Below, piece after piece: positions 28,955 through 41,637 of a DNA stretch of 64,000 nucleotides. The DNA is taken from NCBI GenBank assembly GCA_963678705.1, contig OY783207.1, positions 23,596,001 to 23,660,000 of the forward strand. Direction: 5' to 3'. The DNA is from Panorpa germanica. Taxonomy: Eukaryota > Arthropoda > Insecta > Mecoptera > Panorpidae. Position numbers and translations under genes: made by a program. Numbering within the stretch: the stretch's first letter is position 1; each line of letters opens with the position of its first letter. The notes under the pieces were generated by a model that saw only the letters and a program-made list of their open reading frames with translations, was not told the DNA's origin and did not search any database.

Positions 28955-31004
28955 ATGACAGTAACACCTCGTAAAACGCCGAAAGGTAAAACTCCAAAAA
29001 AGCCACTAGGTCCTATTCGTTTTGTTAAAGCAACGGATCAAAATAGCGAAACGCCGAAACAAGAAGCTGTAAGTACTCCTAAGCTTACACCAAGAAAGAA
29101 ACTTGTAAAAACCCCAAAATCTTCAGAAAATGAAATTGCCGAAACGCTGAAACAAGAAACTGTAAGTACACCTAAAGAGAAACTTGTAAAAACTCCAAAA
29201 TCTTCAGAAAAGGAAATTGCCAAAACACCGAAACAAGAAGCTGTAAGTACTCCAAAGCTTACACCAAAAAAGAAACTTGTAAAAACTCCAAAATCTTCAG
29301 AAATGGAAATTGCCGAAACGCTGAAACAAGAAACTGTAAGTACCCCTAAACTTACACTAAAAAAGAAACTTGTAAAAACCCCAAAATCTTCAGAAAAGGA
29401 AATTGCCAAAACACCGAAACAAGAAGCTGTAAGTACTCCAAAGCTTACACCAAAAAAGAAACTTGTAAAAACTCCAAAATCTTCAGAAATGGAAATTGCC
29501 GAAACGCTGAAACAAGAAACTGTAAGTACCCCTAAACTTACACTAAAAAAGAAACTTGTAAAAACTCTTAAATCTTCAGAAAAGGAATTTGCTGAAACGT
29601 CGAAACAAGAAGCTGTAAGTACCCCTAAACTTACACCAAAAAATAAACTTGTAAAAACTCCTAAATCTTCAGAAAAGGAAATTGCCGAAACACTGAAACA
29701 AGAAACTGTAAGTACCCCTAAGCTTACACCAAAAAAGAAACTTGTAAAAACCCCAAAATCTTCAGAAAAGGAAATTGCTGAAACACCGAAACAAGAAGCT
29801 GTAAGTACCCCTAAGCTTACACCAAAAAAGAAACTTGTAAAAACCCCAAAATCTTCAGAAAAGGAAATTGCCGAAACACCGAAACAAGAAGCTGTAAGTA
29901 CCCCTAAGCTTACACCAAAAAAGAAACTTGTAAAAACCACAAAATCTTCAGAAAAGGTAATTGCAATAGAGGTAACCCCAAAAGGTAACCCCAAAACTGA
30001 GGAAATGTCCATCGATTCGGTTGATGAAGAAGTTAAAATAGAACAAGAAACAACAAAACCTATTCCTAAAAGTGCTAAGAAAAGAGCAATTAAATTGAAA
30101 GAAGAAAGGCCAGCGAAAAAATTAAAGATTGAAAATGGAAAGGCACAGTGTGTTGGAAATATTTCTGGAAACATAGGAAAGAAAACAAGTTTCACTGTCT
30201 CTATAAGATATTCTCCTTCTGGCGTGATTACTACTAATGATGTACTCGAATTATTAAATTCGTGTGGTTCAATAATTTCTGTTCGACCAATTAAAGACTT
30301 TGCTGTTGCTTTTATGAAAACACATAAAGCAGCTCAACTAGTTTTAACCCTTGATGGAAAGAGATTTGGTGTAAGTAAGATGCATATTAATGCATTATTT
30401 TAATTATTTAATGTTAACTTTCTTTACATATTTTAGAAGAAAGTTGTTAGAACAGCACTATTACCAAAATGGAATAATCCATCAGCTCTAGTGATAGTCC
30501 CCAAAGGTAAGTTTATTGAGTAATCAAAGTAAAACTAAAACAACGGGATAATATTAAAATGAATTATATTTTGTTATAGACCATAATGAAATGGATATCC
30601 GCGATCATTTTAAGAGGTGTGGCGACATAGCATCTATTGATATTCTGTCAAAGAAAATAAATAATTATTGTTACATACACTTCCAAAATTTTAATTCTCT
30701 TATGGTTGCATTAACACTGACTGGAACTTTAATTAAGGTAAATAATTTATATAAAATGTTCATTACAGACAAAAGGACTTCAAAAAATTGATAGAAAAAT
30801 CTAAAATTTAATGCAAAATAAGCAATGAGAATTTCTTTGCGTTTCTGGTATTTTATATTTAAAATTATTTTTATGTTTTAGGGATTTAAGATTAATGTGC
30901 TAGAGATGAATGATAAACGTAAATTAAAGTTTTTGAATAGCCTTAAAATGGAACGAATGAAAACAGTTTTAGAAAATATGGAAGTAGATGGTGAAGCTGA
31001 TTAA
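28955..31004 (+). CDS. TPK-repeat protein with two RRM-like segments
   Basis: Exons 28955-30370, 30437-30506, 30580-30737 and 30882-31004 join in frame to 588 residues. The ATG at 28955 begins MTVTPRKTPKGKTPKK. Residues about 30-330 are tandem ~31-residue units of the form TPKQEAVSTPKLTPKKKLVK. The units are rich in [S/T]PK sites, which suit CDK phosphorylation and resemble histone H1-like or chromosome-coating tails. After an acidic-then-basic linker with KKRAIKLK, two weak RRM-like folds follow: about 400-470 (FTVSIRYSP, VLELLNSCGSII) and about 496-560 (DIRDHFKRCGDIASIDIL). Aromatic RNP residues are poorly conserved. I do not recognise the orthologue; a nucleolar or chromatin RNA-binding role is inference. 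AATAAA is at 31225-31230. Confidence 0.8.
29038..29960 (+). repeat. Intragenic 93-bp tandem repeat
   Basis: About ten copies of a 93-bp (31-codon) unit lie inside the preceding gene. A higher-order 186-bp dimer alternates ETLKQETVSTPKLTLKKK and KTPKQEAVSTPKLTPKKK types; the dimers starting near 29215 and 29401 are almost identical. One early unit lacks a few residues (VSTPKEKLVK). This indicates recent expansion and homogenisation by unequal exchange. Confidence 0.9.
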
Positions 31005-31292
31005 AAAGAAAATGAAGCAGAGCATTCAGATCAGATAGCGACTAAACACAATTAAAGCAAATGTTACACGGAGATGGCTAGAATCAGTTTTTGATGTCTC
31101 TGTAATGTTGAATCAAACATTTTCTTGGAGTCTGTATTATATTTATATTTTTCTATTGACAATAGTAGCAAGTACATATTTATATATTTGAAAATAACCA
31201 TTTGTTTTATCGTTATGAATAATTAATAAATTAGATATATACAGATTCGAGACATTAATAAAAAAATTTATATTTATACGTACAAAATATAT

Positions 31293-31688
31293 TTAATTTA
31301 CCGTAGTTGATTGTACAAATGTTTTCTTAATTATAGATTGAATTTTATTTGGAAAAGATAATATATTTGTATAAGCACAGTTCTTGCAAAAAGTGTTTGC
31401 ATAAAAAAGGGAACAATTTGTATCTTTGCAAACTGGTTGGGTACATAAGCTACAATCTGCACCTAATATCAAAACTTGATTTTTCGAAGGATGAGTAAAG
31501 GGGTCACGCATTATATAGTTAGGTTCAGAAAACATAAGGTGTTTTGCAAAAGGTGGTCTGAAACCTTTATATATAAACTGTTCCTGCATTTTACACAAAT
31601 GACAATTAAAAAATTCAATTTTCTTCTCATCTACTGGAGTTCCTTTCGAAGAATCCATTAAGTCCTGCGCTTTTGTTTCATCCGCCAT
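31293..31688 (-). CDS. CDPF1: Cysteine-rich DPF motif protein CDPF1
   Basis: Single coding exon of 131 residues. Members of this family are small proteins of unknown function, defined by paired cysteines around a DPF motif. Here FFNCHLCKMQ, then MRDPFTHPSKNQVLILGADC, SLCTQPVCKDTNC and TFCKNCAYTN give four CxxC-like pairs likely to bind zinc. An acceptor-like TTACAG sits directly before the ATG at 31688, so a non-coding 5' exon is likely. It lies 119 bp downstream of IBA57 on the same strand and could share its transcription unit. Confidence 0.88.
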   Translation of the reverse strand: MADETKAQDLMDSSKGTPVDEKKIEFFNCHLCKMQEQFIYKGFRPPFAKHLMFSEPNYIMRDPFTHPSKNQVLILGADCSLCTQPVCKDTNCSLFYANTFCKNCAYTNILSFPNKIQSIIKKTFVQSTTVN

Positions 31689-31807
31689 CTGTAAGTTAAA
31701 ATGTTTTTTTTTCTATAAACAATATTACCTAAATAATTAAATGAAAAATGGAATTGAATTATCTATATCTTTATTATTCAAAATGACTATATATAGTACA
31801 ATGTTTT

Positions 31808-32884
31808 TCAGTCCGGTTTAGGCAAAGTAATCTTTTCTTTCGGTGCTTCAATGGGCCACCACCCAGGTTTTACAGTTTTTCCATCAATTCCTTCAATCTT
31901 TAAAGTATCTGCTTCTAGGGCTGGAGCAACTCTGAGTAATGCTAGACCAGTAGAGCCTTCTATGCCTCTTAGTTTTCCAACCGAATTCTTGGCATCCTGT
32001 GAGATTTTAATTGGAGTATTTACTGGAAAAGTGATATCAGGAGTACTGTTTAATATTAGTGGCATCAATCTCTTTCGAACAACTCCTGTGTGATGAACTC
32101 TAGCGGTCAATTCCTGGCCTATATAGCATCCTTTGTGAAAGCTAACTCCATGAAGGTAATCACAATTTGCTTCTAAAGGAAAGCATTCTCCTGGTGGTAA
32201 ATCTTGAACTCCCTCACCTATTCCTAATTTATATCTAAAAGATCTGTAATTATTCTTTCCAGTAGCAAGCATTCCAATGCTGCCTGTGTATTCTAATATT
32301 TCTTCAGCTTTTGTGTCTGGCTTGGCAATAAGTCTTATACCTAGAGCTGATAGCCTAGGATCTCGGAAAATTTGAAGCTCATTTGTTTCCTTAGAGTTAT
32401 CAGTTTCAAGATTAGCATCTTTCAAACTGCTAGCAGAATCATTTAGGTCCTTCAAGGGTTTCTTTAATGGGTTCTGCGCTTCAGTTGTATCTGGATTAAA
32501 TGCAACCCACACTTTAAATTCATTTTCTAAAGCTTCTACATTAATTCTTCTTCGAACACGATACATTTTTAAATGTTTTTGTAAAGGTAAAATGCTTTCC
32601 TTGTCACATTCTATTAAATAATTTTCAGCCTCTGTTTGTTTATATATTATAGTATCGTACAAAACTCGACCTTTTGTATTTAAAAACATTGTATACATAC
32701 TAGAGGCTCCTGCTAAGTGCTTTATATCGTTCGTCATTAATCCTTGCAAGAAAGATTCTACCTCTCGACCAGTAACTCGGATTATGCCTCTGTTTTGGAG
32801 ACATTCTACGATAATTTTTTTTGATGAAAAATGTAAAAAATGTGCAATTTGTGGAATATTCATTGTACGTACTTTGTTTATCAT
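31808..32884 (-). CDS. IBA57: IBA57, mitochondrial Fe-S cluster assembly factor
   Basis: IBA57 works with ISCA1/ISCA2 in the mitochondrial matrix to build [4Fe-4S] clusters for aconitase, lipoate synthase and others. It is a folate-binding GcvT/YgfZ-fold protein. One intronless frame gives 358 residues, the usual length. The family signature KGCYIGQELTARVHHTG is intact, including the conserved cysteine. Upstream, FLQGLMTNDI and FLNTKGRVLYDTIIY match the folate-binding half. Two close in-frame methionines (residues 1 and 8) precede a short, weakly basic leader acting as presequence. A ~40-residue polar insert (about 150-190) is variable in the family. Confidence 0.94.
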   Translation of the reverse strand: MINKVRTMNIPQIAHFLHFSSKKIIVECLQNRGIIRVTGREVESFLQGLMTNDIKHLAGASSMYTMFLNTKGRVLYDTIIYKQTEAENYLIECDKESILPLQKHLKMYRVRRRINVEALENEFKVWVAFNPDTTEAQNPLKKPLKDLNDSASSLKDANLETDNSKETNELQIFRDPRLSALGIRLIAKPDTKAEEILEYTGSIGMLATGKNNYRSFRYKLGIGEGVQDLPPGECFPLEANCDYLHGVSFHKGCYIGQELTARVHHTGVVRKRLMPLILNSTPDITFPVNTPIKISQDAKNSVGKLRGIEGSTGLALLRVAPALEADTLKIEGIDGKTVKPGWWPIEAPKEKITLPKPD

Positions 32885-33572
32885 TTGAATAAATCCTGTA
32901 TTGATAAGTCTACTTGCCTTATTTACAACCGTAACCTAATCTTCTGGTACAAAAATGTTTCATAACCTTAGTTATATAAATTACGTGAATCTTATATTGA
33001 TTTTAACTTACTTGATCAATGTTTTGTTTTATGTTGTTAAATTAGTTATATTATATAAATTATGCAGAGGCAAAAAATAAAATATTTGCCGTCAGTTGAG
33101 AATTTTTTTCTTAAAACTTATCTGAGGACTGAGGTATTTGGTTTGTGACTCTGCAATCGCTATCTACCATCTATTAACTTCTTTCGGTATTTATTGGTTA
33201 CTTGGTGGAGGTCTTCTTCATGGTTGTAATAAATGGTCAATTTACATCAGAAATGGTAGGTTAAGGAATATACATTTCTTTACGTAACTAATACGTAAGG
33301 CTAGCACATAGTTCACTTTCTTTTAAATGAATTTTTGAAACAATTCTTGAAGGTGGATATAGGTTGATGGAATACGGAATCAGATGAATCTTTGAAATCA
33401 GAAATAAACGAACAACTCAGGAACATTGAGAGATCGGTAAAAAAGAACGAACCGTTAGTAGCAAACGGCAAGGTGGTTTATGTAGTTCGAAATGAAGTTG
33501 GTTAATAAATTTTATATAGAAAACCCGTCCCTCCCATGATTTTTTCCAAAGAATTAAAATTTGTTAACAGAA
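32885..33572. promoter_or_regulatory. Divergent promoter region, IBA57 and WDR20
   Basis: 688 bp between opposite start codons. It contains both leaders. The acceptor-like TTGTTAACAG directly before the WDR20 ATG suggests an untranslated 5' exon inside this interval. No TATA box is obvious. Confidence 0.45.
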
Positions 33573-36500
33573 ATGGCTGTGCAACTTGATTCAAATGGAA
33601 AAGACGATTTAAAAACACAATTTGTTACTCGTGAAGGAACATACCGGTTAATGACGTTATCAGAATATTCAAGACCAAATCGTGTTGGATATACCAATAC
33701 TCAAGGATCAGCACAGGTCAGAGTTTCGTTGGTGTCTCTGCCCCCGGGGGCACCTGGTTCTGATGGTAGTGCAGGAGGTGATAGAATATGCTTTAATTTT
33801 GGAAAGGAACTTTATGTTTATGCATATAAGGGGGTAAAAAAGGTAAGAATCTAATTAACAACAAGTCTAACCTCATATGACAGTTCAGTTTTATTTACTT
33901 AATTTATCTCTAATTGGGTTATTACACAATAAATGATGTTCTTAATTACGTCACTTAATAAGTTATATGACAATCTTTTGTGATAATTAATACAGCATTA
34001 ATATTCTAATTTGTCTATATTAATTTAGGTTCTCAATTTGTCAATTATCAGTCAATAATGTGTTTGTTTAAAATTCAGTAGTTGCGCTTATATTCAAAGA
34101 CATTTCCAATGAACTAGTTCAAAAAGGTATTTAGTAAAAAATATGAACATCTTTGGTCTGTATTTTAATATTGAATAATACAGCAATTTGCTATATTTTG
34201 TATTTAGTCATAATATCCTTAATAGAAATTAATGTTATATTTATAATATTGACAGTTTGAGCAATTAGAGATTGAGGCTCTTATTATAATTAGAATAATA
34301 TAATTTTGGTATTGATGATTTGCATGTATTTGTATCGCTTAAATCTTTAATTTCTAGGCAGCTGATTTAAATAAACCAGTCGACAAGAAGCTCTACAAAG
34401 GTACAAGTCCTAGTTGTCATGATTTTAATTCAGCTGGTGCAGCACCGGAAGGCGCACCATTGTTAGTTGGATTTAGCACAGGTCAAATACAATTAGTACA
34501 ACCAGGAAGACGAGAACCAGGACGTCTTTACAATGAAGAGGTAAAATCATGCAAAATGTAAATTATTATGCAAAGTGAATTACTTGTAATAAGAGATTTT
34601 GTTTTCAGCGGCTTATTGATAAAACTCGTGTTACTTGTCTACGATGGGTTCCTGGTTCACCTAGCATGTTTCTGTCGGCCCATGCTTCCGGCCACCTTTA
34701 TTTATACAATGAGGAACTTCCCTGTACACCTTCTGCGCCCCATTATCAACCCTTTAAATCTGGAGATGGATTTTCAATTCAAACGTGCAAAACAAAATCA
34801 ACACGAAATCCTTTATATCGTTGGGCTATTGGTCCAGAAAATTGTTGTATCAATGAATTTTGTTTTTCCCCATGTGGTACGAACCTCGCTGTTGTATCTC
34901 AAGATGGTTTCCTCCGGGTCTTCCATTACGACACCATGGAGCTAATTGGCATTGCAAGGTCATATTTTGGTGGATTTTTATGTGTTTGTTGGTCTCCAGA
35001 TGGAAAGTATATAGTAGTAGGTGGTGAAGATGACTTAGTGACTGTTTGGTCTGTTCACGAACAGAGAGTCGTGGCACGAGGTCAAGGACATAGATCATGG
35101 GTTTCGGTGGTGGCGTTTGACCCATACACGACTTCATATTCCCATTGGGATGGACCAGACTTTTCGGATGATGAAACAGGAGCTAATGATATATATGGGA
35201 ACTCTTATCAGGACGCTAATAGTGATTGTGTAAATGTAGGTGATAGTAATATAGCAAATGAATCCAATCGTTTATCAGGACGCAGCAGTCGCGGATCGAA
35301 ACGTAATAGCACCAGCATCGAACCAAAGCAGGCGACGTGCTACAGACTGGGTTCTGTTAGCCAGGACACGCAGTTGTGTTTGTGGGACATCACAGAAGAT
35401 GTGCTAAGGCAACCAGTGGGTATTAGAAATCGACTTAGTTCGTACGATCCTGGGCCCACTGGAAATGGGGGCCTTAATTGTGATGCAGTGGGTGATTGTT
35501 TAGTGAATAATGAAACAAAACATTCGAACAGAGCGGTGCCGGGTTGCTCAAAAGACAGTCAAAGTTCACTAGGACGAAATTCTCATATTAAAAGTTCAAA
35601 TAAGAGTTCTAATTCTAAACAAGATACCACAGTCACAAGTACTGGAAAAATAAACTCATTAGACGTAACAAACGTAAATAAAACGAATAGCTTAAGTAAC
35701 AAGATTTCATCAAAATCTAATAGTAATGTGGTTAACAATGTGTTAAATATAACAGTTGCTAACTGTACGAATACGACGACAGTGCCGAACTCAAATACTA
35801 GTGGTGATTCAAATACAAATAAAACCTCACAAAAAAGTGAAAACAATATTTCAACAATGAATGCATTAACCCAACGGTTATCAAATTTTAGTTTTGGTGA
35901 TAGAAAATCAACAGAAAATTCACATAAAAGAAATTTTAGTTTAACTTCTAAATTAACGCAAAATTCAAACTCTACACCTGAATCTAAAACTCATAATAGC
36001 TTGAGTAATAGTTCAGGGTCAATTGTAGCTTCGCGTAATGGTAAAGGGGGCCCTGGTGACCCCATGCGATTGATCGGTACAGCTGCATGTCCTCGATTTG
36101 ATGAGTGTCCTGTTCTTGAACCATTGGTGTGTAAAAAGATCGCTCATGAAAGACTGACTGCTCTGATCTTCAGAGAGGATTGTTTCCTGACGGCATGCCA
36201 AGATGGATACGTGTACACGTGGGCCAGACCCGGCCACATGGTGAGTGCTATTCTACAAGTACAGCATTAACTGCAACCTGCAGTCTGTAAGCCATTTTCT
36301 TAAATTAAATATTTTAATGTCAATAGCAGGACATTAAAAGCTTTTCAAATTGTTCACTGTTTATTTCAATATTATTTATTTGTTAAATGTCCATTATGTA
36401 TCTGTCTTAATATATTTAATCTACTGTAATCTGCTAAAGCAATAAATATTCGATTTTTTTTATAGAGTATGTATCGAATTTTTGTTATATACTTTTTGAA

Positions 36501-37676
36501 TACCGTCACAAGTGTTGCGCAGTTGTTTGCTCTCTAAATTTTGCTTTCCGAAGTATAGTCACATAGTTTTATATTCACGAATTCATAAACTATTTTCAGT
36601 ATTACCACAAATTATTATTTTTACCCCTTATATATTAAATATTAGAAACTTAGATTCGAAAGGAAATAATTTTTCTAAATAAAAGAAATATTTACCTTTT
36701 TTTTAAGTACAATATATATCTTAGTATCATTTATTATGTCATAAATAATAATATTGTACGTTAAATTTAATAATTCTATTCAATAGTCGTTTTGTTATAA
36801 AATGATACACATGTTTAATTTAACTGCAGACTAAATGAGGAAGCGCATCCTTATTATTGTGCTGTGAATTATAGAATTTACCAATTTAATTGTACTCATT
36901 CATTGATAATTGGCAGATAAAAAAATATTGCTAACAAACACAGTGTGTGCAATATATAATTTGCCCACAACATTAAGTTATTCCGTTTAAATTAGATTTC
37001 ATTGCTGTAAAAATATGTTTTATTTAATTACGTATATATGAATCTATTAATCTTATCTTAATATTTTTGCTTGGCATGTGCACTCATTTTTTAGAGTCAG
37101 ATATTGTTTTTTTATGTTTTTAATTATCCAAAAGTTTTTATTAAAACTTTAATTATAGAACTATATTTTCACATCACGAGATTAGCGTCTATAGAATAAT
37201 AACAAATCGATTTTATTTAATCTTGTTCAACAATTTCATAATATTAAAATTTTATATGTAGCTCGAGACAGTTGTAAGTAGTATCTGACGTATATATGGT
37301 ATCTGTTTTACACTGTTTTATAAAAGAGATGTAGCGAAGAGTGTAGGAATAAGACATGGCATGAAAGAAATGAGGTTGTGGTTATCAACTTCATAAATTT
37401 ATACTCCCAGTCGTACTATTGCTATAAACATATTAATAAAAGTAGTGTTAGAAAAAGGAAAATACATGCTTAGAAAGAACTTGGTGCAGTTAATGTAAGT
37501 AACGCGAAAGAATTTATGATTTTGTACTGTAGTGTATATTTGAATAAATGAGGATTAAGGAACCAGTTACTACTTCCTGATTTACATTCCATTGATTAAT
37601 AACGTTTATGTTTCAGGGAATTTCGCCGCATATTCCGCCGAGCCCTACGAACACACAAGGAGGTACTGTTGTCTAG
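33573..37676 (+). CDS. WDR20: WD-repeat protein WDR20 (DMWD family)
   Basis: WDR20 binds and stimulates the USP12/USP46-WDR48 deubiquitinase complexes. Four exons join in frame: 33573-33842, 34358-34540, 34609-36240 and 37617-37676, giving 714 residues, longer than human WDR20 but in the range of insect members. The start MAVQLDSNGKDDLKTQFVTREG and the N-terminal block are typical. WD repeats include INEFCFSPCGTNLAVVSQDG, FLCVCWSPDGKYIVVGGEDD and VSQDTQLCLWD. A ~230-residue Ser/Asn-rich low-complexity insert (about 35430-36030) splits the propeller before the last blades. The last exon encodes GISPHIPPSPTNTQGGTVV then TAG. AATAAA is at 37738-37743. Confidence 0.94.
37491..37587 (+). repeat. 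97-bp dispersed repeat, copy in WDR20 intron 3
   Basis: Begins TAATGTAAGTAACGCGAAAG and ends with CTACTTCCTGATTTACAT. A second copy in the same orientation lies at 40948-41044, with a handful of substitutions and equal length. Confidence 0.75.
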
Positions 37677-37743
37677 TACGAGGACACCCTCATGGACTTA
37701 TATGGGGGTCCTTTATCCTGGAATTTGCTCGATTATAAATAAA

Positions 37744-40700
37744 CTATAGACTGTAATACAGAGAATCGCGTATTAAATGAAAACTAAAATGATCCTGTTA
37801 GATTTATAGTTTTGTAGATAGTGCAATTAATGAAAAAGAAATTAAATGTCAAAAAATCAACTACTAATAATTTAATCAACAATTGAAAATATTTCAAGAG
37901 TTTTTCTAACTATGATAAGTACTACTTCTAATTGTACTGTTTTGTCTTCATTTATTTTTTTTTCATAATAGTTTTGATTCGTTTAAGGATTATTACAAAA
38001 CGTTTCAATTGAAACAATATGAAAGTTGAGCTAGAACCGTCGTAGGCAGCCGGAGTCATGCATTACTAAAATATTTTAAATTCCCAGACAGCGTTTCATT
38101 CTAAAATATACTTTTGTACAGAGTATACGAGAGAAATATATTTTTTATAAAATTATAACATACTAAAATGATTTTCTTCGTTTTTACAATAAATCTGTTA
38201 TTATTTGAGATATGATAGATAAAACGTGTTTGTCAAATTTGATAAATTGTATAAAGATTTGTTGCCTCCTGATCCTGCAAGGATAACTATAATATTTGTA
38301 ATTGATTACACAGTTTATATGTCGAATAACTTTTTAGTTAATATATTTAATCTCGTTGTTATACCAGTGGCTTAGAACTAAATTGGCTAATGTCAAGTCT
38401 CATATAGAGACATATTATATAAATTAGAATAACGTTAATTTCTTAATAACTCTAATAATAAAAAAAGGAAATTTCCTTAAATTTTGTATAAATTATTATG
38501 TATATTGTAAATATTGTGAGTTGCTTTTGTTACGACTTCTTTGAAATACAGTATAATATAAGAACAATGATTAGATTTTCCATTTACGGAATAACAAAGG
38601 TATTCATCAACAAAACCATGAATACACTATACACTACGCATTTATAAACGCTAAAAATGATCCTGTTATTGAGTTAAAGTTAAAGTTTTTGAGCTAAATT
38701 GAAAGCTCAAATGATAGTTTCTTAAAGTGAATGTTGGCTATATTTGCATAAAAAGAAACATATCGGACTTAAACGGACTCTTTATGTTCTAAGCCACGAA
38801 AATATTAAGTTATTAATGAAAAAATGAAACACTTTTTAAGGCCTATTTAAAAGAAAGAATACTGGCTCTTGCAATCAGTATGCCATAAATATTATTTAGT
38901 TTAAACTAAATTGCCAAAGATAGTTTCAATGTTTAGTATTTATTTTGAGTGTTTGATTTTAGTTACGTATTTTTAGAATTGATGACTTGATTTGTAAAAC
39001 AAAGCTTCAAATTTGAGTGATTTATTTTGGATTATAGATTATAGACTTACTTAAAGTTTCTGATTAATATATACGAGGTCTAAAAGACTTCATCGAGGTC
39101 TTCTTCATACGTATGTATTCTTAAAGGTGTTATATTTATATATTATAAAAAAATATAGATCTATACAGTGTTAGACGAAAAGGAAATGGAAACAAGTAAA
39201 TCAATTAGTTTCGCGAATATCATGCAGTGTTCATAATGTTGCATATGTCCAAATTTGAAGGGGGAATTGGCATTGTTACAATATTTTTAACAATTGATTT
39301 AACATGCGTTGATTTTATGATAGACCTTGTATTGATAAATCATTTTGTAAATTCTTTTAAATTAGCCATGAAATTATCTGTTTTTCATTTAAAAAGTAGT
39401 TTTGAGTTAGTTCATTTTTTAATAAGAAATGATAAAATCAGTAACTGGAAAATTCTTCTAGATTCTGTACGCTTTTTTACGCTTATAATGCATATAGAGT
39501 AAATTTATTTCAAAATAATCCTGCCACTTTGAAATAATATAAGAATTTATTATTATTTTATTTATTGATTATAAAATAATTCTGCTTTCCACCATATTGC
39601 CACATTGCTTCATTTTTCATAGTTAAATTAATACCTGAGGTTGATGTTTCAGCGGTATTCATAAAACGAATGATTTAATACAGTAACAAACTAATCATTT
39701 TTCCAAATTTTTCTTATGTAGATTTTCTATTGCTTCCAATGTAAGAAATATATATTTTTTAAATGTAGTGTAAAAATAGATAAGGAATTACTAAACTAAA
39801 AGAAAGAGAAGTTGAACTAAATACATTGTTTGGTTTGTTGTATTTTGTGCACATTTTTACGTCTTGACAAATGTTGATGTTTTTGTTAATTTTGTTAACA
39901 TTGTCTGATAGAAAATGAAATTTAAATCAATTCTAAAATTTGCTGGTGTGTTAAAACTATAGTTTTAAATATTCTTCATTTTCCAAGTGACTACACATTT
40001 TTAGAAGAACATTCTTCGATTTTATAGGATTCGTTTTATGATATAATACGTAATATAATTAATTGTATATTATATTCAAATGAGAACACTCAAAAATATT
40101 TTAATTATTGTGTGATTTTTAAAAGTTTTAAGATATTTCTCAATAAAGTTAAACTTTTATACAAAAATATATATATACGAGTATATACCTACTACATAAA
40201 TACATATATTATTACAAAAAGTGAAGATTTATATTTAAATATATAATAAATAATTTAGAAAAGATGAAATTGAGTTTATAAAAAAAATGTAGGAAATTCA
40301 TTTATTTATATGTAATTATAGCAAATAGTATGAGGTTGAACATAATTCTGTATTATTAATGCGGAATAATTTAAAATAAAAAGAATTCTTTTGATTATAC
40401 AAAATAATGTAAAATTAAATGAAATAATGTTACTAGTTCAATATTTTAATAATTACTGTTTATGTTATATTTAATTATGTATTAAAGAAAAATGAATATG
40501 TATATATTAGTGCAATAGTAAAATAAAAATCAGGAAATGTAATATAGTTAAAGTGGTATATATATAAATAAATATATAATATTGAAGAAATAAATATTTA
40601 ATATTTGCAATTGGTGTTGCATATGTGGTACTTGAAGGGGCAAAGAAATAGCAATTGATCTGATGACAAATTGGGTGGTAGTTTTTCCAGTTTAGAGTGT

Positions 40701-41637
40701 GCTCCCTTTTCAGGTGTGTATATTTTGCAATGTGCTCGTAATAATATTTTAACAAAAGATTAAACAAAATATAATTTCTTTTCAGATGTGTACTTGAAAA
40801 TTTAATGAAAGCATAGTCTTGATAAGTTTATTATTTCATTAGTTATTTTTACATTAATCAGGCTTTCTAACTTCCTGTACAAAGCTCCACAATAAGAAGA
40901 GTATCCAAATCAATTCATTGGCTTTCTATTACAAATAAATACAAATTTAATGTAAGTAACGCGAAAGAATTTATTATTTTGTACTGTGGTTTATATTTGT
41001 ATGAATAATAATTAAACAACCAGCTACTACTTCCTGATTTACATCCAATATAAAAAAGTGTAGCATGCGAATCAATTCATTAATACGTTACAAAAAATTC
41101 ATTAAATATATAAATCGACGTATTATGTATATGTATTTTTTTTATTAATATTGAATTTTATTTAAAAAAATTATTTTAAATTTTCAGATTAAGGAAATAT
41201 TTGAATAATTATCGGTAGATGGCAGTATTAAATATCAATTGCGATTCATCCGGTTCATTTATAACAAAACCACTATTTATTTATATATACATCGAAGGTA
41301 TATATATATCCTATGACACCTGTGACGTATTACTTTGTAGTGATAGATTATAGTCAAAAATCATCTACAAAAAAGTGTGACAACAAATAAATTGTAGTTC
41401 GGCATACATTATAAAAAACGTACTGAAATTTAGTACCTAATTGTTTATATATTAAAGTGTCAAATTGCTGAAAAATACTTGATTTGTTAGAAGGGTGCAA
41501 TTTAGAAAAGTATGGCTGATATCTGTATACTTAGTTGAACAGCTGATCGGTTGCTATACTATTATCATTGTAAACGTCAAATAAAGGACATTTGTAAAAG
41601 CATTGACGTTTTTAATATATTTGTAATATTTAACAAT
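37744..41637. other. Long AT-rich intergenic region, WDR20 to DCAF5
   Basis: No supported exon. Open frames such as 39227-39502 are AT-driven and domainless. A 97-bp segment at 40948-41044 repeats part of WDR20 intron 3 (37491-37587). A TAGATGGC word at 41216-41223 lies upstream of DCAF5. Longer WDR20 3' UTR isoforms could extend into the left part. Confidence 0.45.
40948..41044 (+). repeat. 97-bp dispersed repeat, intergenic copy
   Basis: Direct-orientation counterpart of 37491-37587, about 3.4 kb apart. It shares TAATGTAAGTAACGCGAAAG at the start and CTACTTCCTGATTTACAT at the end. No terminal inverted repeat is seen, so it may be a short solo fragment of a larger element. Confidence 0.75.

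Noticed and set aside
29038-30195. 385-codon open frame on the minus strand opposite the TPK repeats
   Set aside because: It is the mirror of a 93-bp repeat that happens to lack antisense stops; the real gene is the + strand with matching spliced exons and RRM-like ends.
39227-39502. 91-codon hydrophobic frame downstream of WDR20
   Set aside because: AT-rich, no domain, no splice or poly(A) support; expected by chance in this composition.
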